A stretch of 64,000 nt of DNA. It comes from Mermis nigrescens (lineage: Eukaryota; Nematoda; Enoplea; Mermithida; Mermithidae). The DNA is taken from the NCBI GenBank assembly GCA_036768485.1, contig JAVLUZ010000271.1, positions 3,268,309-3,332,308 on the forward strand, given 5' to 3'. The position numbers and the translations under genes were made by a program. The notes below the pieces were generated by a model. The model did not search any database and was not told where the DNA came from. It saw only the letters and a list, made by a program, of their open reading frames with translations. Numbering within the stretch: the first letter of the stretch is position 1; every line of letters begins with the position of its first letter. Below are positions 41,701 through 53,700 of this stretch, piece by piece.

Positions 41701-44700
41701 TGCAAAAAAGGTCTAAAATTCGCAGAAATTTTCGGCGCTTAGCGCCGAAATGAGTAATTGTGTATTGTATATGTATATCTTTATAATAGCAGAAATTGCA
41801 TTTCAAAAGGAAAAATGTCAAATTTTTCGGCGCTTCGTGCCGTTTTAAGACGATTCTTAGTGATTTTTGCCCTTAGAGACCCACAAATATGCTAAAATAC
41901 ACTACCAAAAGTCGAACAACTCTGTTTTTACCACACTGAAATCGCTACTGTACCATATTATAGTACCCAAAAAATTTATGTGTACAAAACGTACAAAGAT
42001 TTTTGGGAAGACAAAAACTGTAAAAAGGTGTGAAATTCCCAGAAATTTTCAAAGCTTCGCGCCGAAATGAGTAATTGTTTGTCCTATATATCTTTAAAAT
42101 GGTAGAATTTGCATTCAGAATGGAAAAATGTCAAATTTTTCGGCGCTTGGCGCCGTTTTGAGACAATTTTTAGTAATTTTTGGCGTCAGAAACCCAGAAA
42201 TTAGCTAAAATACACTACCAAAGATCGAAAACCCTGTTTTACCACACTAAAATCGCTACTGTACTATAATAGTACACAAAAATTTGCAAGTACAAAATGT
42301 ACAAAGACTTTTGGGGACCATCTTTGTACGTGTACAAACGGACCTTGTACAAAAAAACACTGTGCAGCACACCATGAAAATTCTGGGGGAGTGTAATTTA
42401 AAGTGCCGTTCTGGGCTCAAAAATCGTAATAAGCGTAAAAAAACGTTTTTCAACGATTCTGACAATGCTCTACCTTTCTAGAGCATAAAAACATAAATTT
42501 CGAAAAAAACAGAAAATTCGAATGAGTTGAAGAAAATGTGGTCAAGAAATGAATATTATGGCGCGAAGCGCCGAAAATTCAACACTTTTGGGCAAATAGG
42601 TGGCTAACAACGCCTAAAACATCACCTCTTCTACGAATTTTTTGAAAACTTTTGAAAAATCGCGAATTCGAGGGGAAGGAGGTTAAAAAATTTCTTGGGT
42701 GAAAAATTTTCTGGGGGTTGAAAAACCCCAACCCCCCAGGATTATGTATGGCACCTAATACTTACAATCCTGGCCATCCTGATAAGATTCGAAAACGGGA
42801 AGTGTAACGCCAGCCACATTATCCTTACGCGACTTCACTTTGATCTGCGCTTTATTCACATTCTGCAGTATCATATGTCCAAAATCACCGGCAGTAAATT
42901 TTGCTTCGGCTAGAGAAAAAGCCGCTTGTTTCATCACGTCACCCATAAGAACTTTATTCTAAAAATATGAGATGTGTCGAAATGATAGCTTAAACTTTAT
43001 AAAGGCATTTTTTATAGACATACAAAGATAAATGACTTAAGACCATACGTGGGCAGCAAGAAAATTCTGGGGGTGGAAGATTTTTAGAATGGTGGTATGG
43101 CGAAGAAAACACCATTTTCCGACGTTTCTCATCGAGCACTATTCATTGGCATCAAAAAATTGCGAAAAATGAAAAATTTCAAAAATTGGGAGGTTATTTT
43201 GGTGTCTCGAAGGGGGTGCATACCCCCCCAAAAATCCCCAACCCCACGCCCAGATGTGCTCAAGACGCATACAGCATAAGAATAAGATCATTCTTTGATT
43301 TTTATCTAAACACCATTAATATCGGAGTGAGCGCTAATTGAAAACTGAGATGAGCAAAATATTAAACGTGCTGCTACAACTTTGTCTAATGCATAGGTGC
43401 GTAAGGTCAAAATTCAAGGGGAAGACCATAAATTGCTAGATAGCTATGTGCTTCGTAAAAACGGCTCTATAGTCCTTTTGGGGTCAGAAAATTAGCTATA
43501 TAGCCTTTTTGGTCTAAGAAAACTAGCTATATAGCCTTTTTGGATTCACAAACATAGCTATATAGCCTTTTTTGACTAAAAATAGCTATTAATCCTTTTT
43601 GGAGTCGAGAAAATAGCCATAGATCCTTTTGAAACTCAGAAAAAACAACTAAATAGCATTTCTGAGCTCAAAAAAGACTACATAGCTAGTGTTTCTCAGC
43701 CAAGAAAGGCTGTATAGGTAATTTTCTGAGCCCGAAAAAGGCCATACAGCAATGGTTTTTCGGCCAAAATCGCTGTATAGCTTTGCCTAACCATTTAATA
43801 CACTAAACAAACTTTCATTGTAAGGCTAAAGGAAAGCATTTACTGTACTTCAAAATATTTATAGCACCAACCTCAACTATCTTTGACAGGATTTGGCGAA
43901 ATCTGAAGTTTAGTGCATCAGCTTTCCTTTTTAGCAAGCTATGACCTTTCTGAGCCCCTTTCAATCGAGCTTTCATCAGAGCTTGTGCCCTGAAATAAGA
44001 TGTTCAGCAGAACTACCCTATCAATACAACTAACGCAATCGGAAAAACGAGGCCCGTGCAATTCGTTAAATCTGCACGAATATCAAAAAAGTACTAACGC
44101 GACGTAACAAAATATTTCTAGAGACTGTAGCGAATGCACAATTAAAAGCAGTATGTTGAGGGGTCCGTCTGGCTTAAGTGGCAGCTAATGGCCAAAAGGG
44201 AGAATTAACGCAGAACCTCATCAGAAGGCTTAACGACTTTGCCACAGTGTCAGGCGTACATGTAACGCCTCGAAATTCTAAGAGAAGTTCCCGGCTATTT
44301 TTACGAAGGGTTTATTTAAATGACATCCAATTTTTGGCCGAAAATGCCAAAAAATGCTGTTATTTCCGAAAATCGGGGAAGGGATCAAAAACGTTCTGGC
44401 TTATGTGATAGGGGGACTAGCCGACTCTGGATGGGCACCATAGGTGGGCAGCAACAGAAATTCTGGGCGGGGGTCGCAAGATTTTGTGAAGGTCAAAAAA
44501 TGATCTTAAAAATTGTGGTATGGCGAAAAAACACCATTTTTCAACGTTTTTCATCGAACAATATCCATTGGCATCAAAAAATCGGGTAAAAACAAAAAAA
44601 TCCTAACATTGAATTCTGGAGGCATATTTTGGTTTTTTTGGGTAAGGTATTTGGCCTTCTGGGGGTGCATAACATAGGTAGGCAGCACCGAAATTCTGGA

Positions 44701-47700
44701 GGTGCAGGATTTTTCAAAGGTCAAAAAATAGTCTCAAAAATGGTGGTATGGCGGAAAAACAAGATTTTTCAACGTTTCTCATCGATCACTATCCATTGGC
44801 ATCAAGACATTGCGAAAAAAACAAAAAATTCCTAAAAATTAAATTACGGGGGTATTTTAGTTTCTGGGGGGGGTGATCGGCCTTCCTGGGGAGTGCATAC
44901 CCCCTGCCCAACCCCTCCCCCATACACCCACGTTTGGTGGGGACCACCCATCCCCCTGTTACATGTCTGGTGTCAGGTATATAACTCATAAGGTAACATA
45001 GGGAAGCTACTTTGGTCATGGGTCCACTGTGATAACCTTTAGGCGAATGGCTGAAAAACTTTAACCAACAAAGATTATAAAGTCGTATTTTTCGCAAATG
45101 TTATTCAATTGGATGTTCCACTTACTACAGAAACCTGAATTCGCAGAATCTCATTGGCTTTGTAATATTTGCAAAATAATAGAATTGAAAAAATTAAATG
45201 AAGAATTTTTACTCCGAAATAAATTAAGATTTTTAACTTTTCATATGCAATTCATACTTTGGTCCCAGGGAATCTTTGCTCAATATATTTAGCTGAACAA
45301 GTCTTGTTTTTTAGCAATGCTGGCTCAGTAATGACGCCTTTTTAAAGGCTCTTTTGATCACCTTATAGGTTACCTTGATCAGGGTGGGTGAAATTGATCG
45401 TACACTAATTTTGCTGCTATTTTCATTTTTCTACCGCGTTACTTTTATCATTTTATTAGTTTGATTACCCTGTTGCTATGTTCACCTCGTTAGGTGATCA
45501 AAGTAACCCATCACAAGTGAGTTATTTTCGATTATAGGATGGATTTTTAGAAACTAATTTCTAAACAAACATCAGAATAGTTAATTACAGTTTAAAAAGG
45601 TGGTCCTATTCCAAAAGTCAAGTTTTACTCACAAAAAATAGTTAAAAGCTGAGAAAAGTGAAAAATTGTAAAACTGATCAATGTAACCCACATCAAAAAA
45701 TTACCGGTAATCGCATTGCAAAAAATTTGTTTCAGTCCTCTGTGCAAGTGATTCCAAAGTAGTTTCCTTAATTTTCTACCTGAGGATTGGTTGATCTTTT
45801 TATTCAGTCAGATCATCTAAAATCATGATTCATTCTTAGTGATCAGCAATTCAGTAAAACCGCCCAAAAATCAAATTTATGGCATTATTTAGCAAGCATT
45901 GCAAAGTGATCCATCGGGTGAGTCACTTTGATCACAAAAATGATTATTGAAAAATTAATATTGTATCGCAAAGAATTTTTCAATCACAATCATAGGTAGC
46001 GCATTAGCGCGAACCTATAATATACTTTTGCACTCCTAACACCTGTGCACTCCCCTATCACAACACTGGGACACTCTCTGTATTAAGCGGTTTTTTCAAA
46101 AGATAGATAATAAAAAAAGTCGTTGCCGGTGTTTTTTTGTTTGTTTTTTTAAATCAATACCCAGTGTGTAAATACCGTGTAAAGTTTTACCGTAACGTTA
46201 TAACATATACTTTTTTAAATTTTCGGTCGGTCAAACGACTTTTCTAATTCAAATTTGCAGTCTGTGTCGTCGTCTGGCTTTTTTAAATGTAGGCAATTGA
46301 GCAAGCTCAAAACCGCATTTTTATTTTTTTCAAAAAGCGACTTATGTATTTCTAGAGTGGCAGAGTAAAGAGTGTATATAAACAATCGGAGGGTGAAAAA
46401 CACATTCTGGCCTGTTTTTTGTCTGCCAACAACTTCGCTTATGAGTCCCCAAAAATTTATTCCAGCAGAAATGTACTAAGACTCAAGCGCTATTTTCGGC
46501 ATACCAGCAAACTTTTTTACACTTAATACGACGTTAGATATAGGGGTTGAAACTTAACACTCTAGTGGATGGTGTTAAAAACAGGTTTTGTCTGAGTTTC
46601 TCCGCCAACTTCTCCAGTGATAAGTTGGGACAAATTGAATCTAATAAGAATAAAGTTCGTTCTAATGGCTACACGTCGCAGCAAAACCGCGTTAAAAAAC
46701 TCAATATTGAGTTTGGAGGTGTAAACTTCGAAATCAGGAGTGTAACATTAGGTGAAAAAACACGTTTTCTTGCAATTTTTAATTGATCGAGATATCAAAT
46801 ATTTTGCGCAACAAAAGTTCTCCACGTACAAACGCACTGCGATTCAAAACTTACAAACTGGCCCAAACCGAATTTCCTTGCACTCAATGGGGAGTTAGGT
46901 TCAGATTTTTAAAGTTTACAACGCGGTGAATAAAGGAAAAATACGTTTTTGTCCCCTTTTTTTGTTTGCCACTTTCTCCGTTAAGAAGTGAGGATATTTG
47001 AATAGAATAACAATAAATTAATTTCTATGGGATACACATCAATGCTAATTGTGTTTATTTACATCAATATTTAGCAATTTTCGGGAGGTGTAAAGTCAAA
47101 AATCGCGGGTGTTTAACGTGTTTAAATTCGAAAATGGTGTAAAGTGGTTTACATCTATCACTTGTTTGTCTTAAGACAATTGAAGAGGTTTAATTTATTC
47201 ATCAATATTGATCGTAATGTCAGACTTACGAATCCGACTAAAATCTTCTTAATACTCGGCGGCTGTATAAAGTTTAAACTGGAAAGTAACTTTTTCTGTA
47301 GAGTATTGCGGACGGCTAAATTTTTTTAAAATATTTTTCGATGGCGTCAAAATTACGAATCTGGCCTTAAAATCTTTTAATATCCGCTGGTTGTTGAGAT
47401 TTCCAGATTGAGATTCCTAGAAGCGACGTATGAATTACGCGCATGTGTTATGCCACACGTTGTTTAATTCTGCTCTTTAAAACATACTTTTAGTGATAAA
47501 CTTGTCATTATAATGTATGTAAGGGAAATAATAGTGATTTACATGCAAACGTTGATACTTTGTCATCAGGTTTTATTTACGTATTGATTAGAGCTGTGCC
47601 GGGGCCGGGCCCCGGCCCCGGCCCCGGCGCCGGGAGCCTAGGCCCCGGCCCTGGGCCAGGCTGGCCCCGGCACCGGGGCCGGGGCCAATGTTAGAGTTGA

Positions 47701-50700
47701 TTATAATGTAGAAAATTGATAATGTTTTGGGCAGATTTACCTTCAAACTCAATTTCAAGCAAACCACAGATCTTGCTAATTCAAATCTTTATTTCATTAT
47801 GTCAGATTAATGCAAATTTCTAATTATAATTAAAATTGACATATTTTAAATTGCAATTCATATAGACGAGCATTTCCAGCTTGCATGGTAGCAGACAGCT
47901 ACGTCTATCAGAACAAATAGAATAGTAAGCCTAAAAATGTGCAAAGTAAAGTACATTGAAAAACGCATCCAAGTGAGAGGAGTTAAATCCATACATGGGC
48001 AGCTCAAAAATTCTAGGGAGTCCAAAATTCAAAAAGTGCCTGATAATATATGGTAGAGCGAAAAAAACACCCTTTTCTCGCGTTTCTCAATGAGAGCTAT
48101 CCATTAGCATAAAAAAACCGCAGAAAAACAGAAAAAATTCTGAAAATCAATTTCTGGGGGGTCTAGCGGATTTTTTCTGGGGGGAAATGTGAATTCTGGG
48201 GGTCTAGATCCGCCAATGCCCATGTTCTGTTATATCTTGTAATCCCAACAAATATTAACGCTTGACGTGCATATCTACAAGCAAGAATATATGCATAGGT
48301 ACATATAAGGGGTAGGGCAGGGTCGTACTATGAGCATGGTAAAGCACGCTATTATTGGCCCCGGCCAGGCCCCGGCCCCGGCCCCGGCACCGGGGCCTAG
48401 GCCCCGGCCCCGGCCCCGGCAAAAAAGGCGGCCCCGGCAAAAAAGGCGGCCCCGGCACAGCTCTAATATTGATCATCCTTTCTAGACGCTTAGTGCCAAT
48501 TCTACTTAAATTTAAACTGCGTCTTCGGTTTACATTTTGCTTAGGTCTGCACGATATTGATTGCTGACCGTTTCCACGTCGCCTTGTACCAAGCTCTTCG
48601 CTTTTGCTCGCGCATCAATGCGTTCAATGTGGTAATTTTTCTTTTTACGTAGCACTTCATGATAAATTTTTAATGATATAGTGTAGTAGAATCCTACGTC
48701 AAAACAGCAGGTACGAATTGTTTGGTCTGCTCCGACGAAACAAAAAGGACGAACATACTAGGAATTATCGCATCATTTAGGATATAGAAGGAGGGGAATA
48801 TGGAAAAGTTACCTATGCATGCCTGTGAAAGTTGACAGAATCAATTAAAAATTAGATTTCCGCTAAAAACGCATAGAATCGAAGTTATTCTGCGGCCTCT
48901 GAGAAACAGCTCGCCTCCACAAAACATCGTCCACTGGCGAAAAATATATTACGAGGAAGTCCTGATATATTTGATAACCGATTTAGTTTCTTATCATTAT
49001 TGAATTTCTCTGACATTTAGTTAATCGTCAATGGCTTAATAAATAAATGATGACAAGCATTTTATCTTGTTAATTGCTGTCGCATAGCAAAGCATACCAT
49101 ACTAGCGTAACAATGCACATTATGTCGTTTTTTGGTCAGTGATCGCTTCTTTTCTAAGGTTTTAGGTATTGTTCATGCAATTAATTTTAACGTAGGAGGT
49201 GCAACTCCCCTTCTACAAACCGCAGAATATGCTTCATTTTATGCGTTTTTAGCAGAAGTCTAATTTTTAGGATTCTTTCTTATGTTTCACAGGCATGCAA
49301 GGGTAACTTTTCCTCAGTCCTCTCTTTTTATATCCTTAATGATGCGTATATTTCGGGTATATTCGTCCTTCTTGTTCCATCGGAGCATTTTTGATTGCTA
49401 GTTAGGAGTCTATTAGTACAAAGTGCGCGGTTAAAACACTCAATTTTTAGTATATGCACAGCCTGAAGCATATTTAGCATCTATATATCTTCTCTCTCTT
49501 CACATGTTTTTGCAAAAAATGAGATTTCTCAAGAAGGCGAGAATGACAGCAATTTTTTGACGATGACTATGAATTAGCTGATGGACTTTGATTATTTTGT
49601 GGATGAATTCTGAACGGTGATCCGACTGATTTTATAAAAATTTTAAGGTTAGACTCAAAAATTAAACTGCTCTTTTTACAAAACTTAACCGAGGCTCTTG
49701 CTCGGGACCTCGCCGGGAGGCCGCTTCAGCGCCACCACGCCAGACCCCCCTTCACCCACCCCTAAAAGGTATGGTTTCCATTGGATTCTAACCGACATGT
49801 TATCCGGGTATAGCAAAATTTACAAACTAAAATTTATCCTTTGGTCCCCCTTGTGTTTAAAAAGAATTTTGATCGGACTCCCGAAACAGAAATTATGGAT
49901 ACGGAGTTTGAAGCAAACTGGAGGGTCGCAAGCTTTGATGCTGCGTACCTAGGAAAATAAATGCAATATTGAAGCAACTTAAGAATATGATACTCTTCAG
50001 AATACTAAAAAATAAACTTCAGAAGAGCAGATTTTTTGCTCAGTACTTAGAACATGTTGAAAGAAAGCGCAGAAAAAATCTTCATCCGTCTATGATCAAT
50101 ATTACAAAAGCTATGGGTTTCGTTAATTAGCCTCTTCTCGACCTAAGCAAGCATCTTCTCGACCTAAGTATTTGAAGATTCAAACAGCTGAATGCAGAAT
50201 CACATGTACATACTCAATTTACGTCGACCTAAGCATCTATACATTCGACCTAAGCATCTATACATCGACCTAAGCATCGATACATCGATCTAAGCATGTA
50301 TACACGACCTAAGCATCTATACATCGACCTGAGCGGAGCGACCTCGGCCTGAGCATCTTAAAACACCTTTTCAGATATACTAAGCCTAAGCCTAAGTATA
50401 ATAGAAGCAATAACTTAGATTTTCTTATATCTCATCAAGTAAAACCGAAAAAAACATGCAGAAAAATATGAAATTTTTTTAAGTTTTCCAAAATTTCAAA
50501 CAGCTTTCCGCGCCTTTTTTCTCTTTCTCCTTCATTGCTATGCTTCCTTCCATAATTTCAGCCCATATTATTTATTTCTGACAAATGTGTAAGTCCTTGG
50601 ATCGAGCCGTTTAATCGTCCCACCCAACACTCAAATCGAGAGTTGCCTGCAACTTTGCAAGTAGTGGCTCAGATTTTCACCAATTTTTCCGTTTAATTTA

Positions 50701-53700
50701 TCATGTTCTACCAGTTTAGCAAGGAATTTTTGGCATTCCGCATTCGTTTTGCTCGTTTCCTAAAGGTACGATATTCTTAAGTTTAGCCTGCAAGATTTTA
50801 ATATGGCAAGTTGAAGGGCATTAGTGTAGCTGGTTCACATATGTATATAGATAGCCACGTTGTATGCCGTATACAGCAAGTATTATCCGGTGAAAGCTGC
50901 CACCTAACTGGTTTGATTTGAGTCAAGTCAGAAACAAATAAGGCAGTCATCAGATTTTACCAGTAGATTCATGTGACTGACCAAAATGTTGGTGCCAGCA
51001 TTTAAAATAAGCCTCCGCTCAATGGGATGCAACTCCCGCGTCGCTCGCTCCGCTCGCTTCCCGCTCGTTGCATCCCATTACTCAGGCTTATTTTAAATGC
51101 ATGGCACCAACATTTGGTCAGTCCATGACATAAGCCCTAAAGCCTAATCAGCTGGTAAACCAGCCAAAACACTCACGAATAGCTTGCAATCTTTATGTCG
51201 AAATTAACCAGCGTTAGTCGATTGGTTATGGTTCTGGACTTTAGAGGCAAGGGGTCCATGTTTCGAATCCGAGCTGCCAGCAACTTCCTCTCGTTTCCTC
51301 AGATGCTATCGACCGCACACATACGCCCTTATAATATGACTATGTTGGCTAAACTTAAGAATATGGTACTTTCAGAAAAGGTGCAAAACGAATACGGAAT
51401 GCAAATTTTTTGCCAAAATGATAGAACATGATAAATTGAAGCGCAGGAAAGAAAATTTGGTGAAAATCTGAGCCATACTTGCAGAGTTGCAGGCAACTCT
51501 CGATTTGAGTGTTGCGTGGGACAATTAAACGACTCGATCCAAGGACTTACACATTTGTCAAAAATAAATAATATGGGCTGAAATAACGGAAGGAAGCATA
51601 GCAATGAAGGAGAAAAAAGAAAAGAGCACGGAAAGCTGTTTGAAATTTAAAAAAAACTTAAAAAAATTTCATATTTTTGCATGATTTTTCGGTTTTACTC
51701 GATAAGATATACAAAAATCTAAGTTTTTGCTTCTATTATAATCAGGCTTAGGCTTAGTATATCTAAAAGGTGTTTCAAGCTGCTTAGGTCGAGGTCGCTC
51801 CAGCTTAGGTCGATGTATTGATGCTTAGGTCACGATGTATAGATTAGTGATCGACCGGGGCCCCGGCCCCGGCCCCGGCAATCCCCGGCCATTTTGAGCA
51901 TCCCGGCCCCGGCCGGGCAAGGTCAAAAAATGGCCGAGGCCGAGGAAAAATTTAGTGTAATTCGTATTTTGATACAGGCTGTGATACTGGCACTTATTTA
52001 TCAATGAGCAAGTATTAATTTTGAGAACTGTACTGATTAGACCATATGTATACTTACTTAATCCTCTACTGAAAAAATGTTCAGGAAAATCTGCATGTTT
52101 TTGATTCCTCCACTTAACTTATTTAAACTAAATGCTACTTTTAACTCATTCATTCATAGCCATGGCTAAAAGATTTAGAGTTGACAAATACGTTCTATTT
52201 CTAGTTGGAAATTGTGCGTTTTCGACAAACTATTTTTACAAAAAACACTTTTACATTCAATTGAATGGGAACCACGGGCTTTAAAACGCGTTTCTTTTGT
52301 AATAGTTATTAGGATGGAGGTTAATTATAGGCGAATGTAAACTACGCTTTACCGAATTGCGTCCGATCCGATAAACTTAATATGTCTCAAATAGTTTCCT
52401 AAGGTCCAATGTTGAGGGGGATGAAATCCCAAATTGGAGGACCAGAAAATCAAGTGGTGGACTATTTGTTAGCCGACTCTATTTTGTTGTACGAGCCTCT
52501 CGTGCTTGTGCAAAGATCTCCGAAAAGGTCTTTGTATGACGCTAACAGATGCTGTAGCAGCTATATTATATAAATATATTTTCAAACATTTTTGCTTACA
52601 ATAATATGGTACAGTATGGCGATTTTAGTGTGGTAAAACAGGGTCTTCTGACTTTGCAGATTGTATATTTTAGCTAATTTCTGGGTTTCTAACGCCAAAA
52701 ATTACTAAAATTGTCTCAAAACGGCGCAAAAGCGCCCTAAAAATTTGACAGTTTTCCATTCTAAATACAGTCGAACTTGCTTAATGCGTGCACCCAAGGG
52801 ACCAAGCCCTTTCTGTATGCATTATCCGAGTCGCGCATTATCCGAATACCCCGGATTTTTAACAAGGAATACACTATTATGCGATAAAATCGTTTTTTTA
52901 GGAAAAATATAGCAATACAAGTCTGCTTTTAACATATTTTCACGCTTAAAGTCACAAAAATTTTCGATAATATCATTCATTTTCGCTGAACAACTTTGTG
53001 TCACAATTGTCCTGTGCCATTAAATTCGTATGTTCGATATACAGTTTAATGAGCTCCTCTTTAATGTTCAGCCGAAAATCATTTTTTTTTCAGCTTTCAA
53101 TCCCAATTTTGACAGCATGCTTATGACGAGCTGGTATGTGTTCTGCGTATCAATTATCACGGGTATGATTAATAAGCATAAATATATAAATTAGCGGCGC
53201 AATAATATTTGAATATTCCTTTTTATCAGTTTTAAATCTGATAGCTCGGAAGTCGGAACCGTTTCTGTTTCTCCTAGATCGTCCAGGTCACGAAGCTAAA
53301 TATTATGCACAGTTTAAAAACAAATAGGCGCAACACTCATCTCGATGTGCCTAAAGTTTTTCGCATAACCACAGAACTTGCGGTGATTTGTCAACATTTT
53401 TAAATTTGTCCCCAGAGAAACTTCGTTTTTTGAAAACGCCATGACCAATCAAAAATAACAATTCGTTTAAGGCTTAATTCCCCTAAAACTTTAGAATTCT
53501 AAGCTTTTCAAAGAAAGCTAAAGATCCAGACTAAAAATTATACACATTTGAGAAAACAGGCTCGCACAACACATAAGTCAATTTGACCAAAGTACTCGTA
53601 TAAACAAGGAACTTTAGTAGAAAAAAGAAAATGTATCAAAATTTAAAATGATGCACATCAAAGATAGCAGAGAGACGCAAACATTTCGAGCGGATCGCAT

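Noticed and set aside
48255..48567. Pro/Gly/Arg-rich ORFs
   Set aside because: They arise from the CCCCGG arrays of a transposon; the same holds for 55377-55604.
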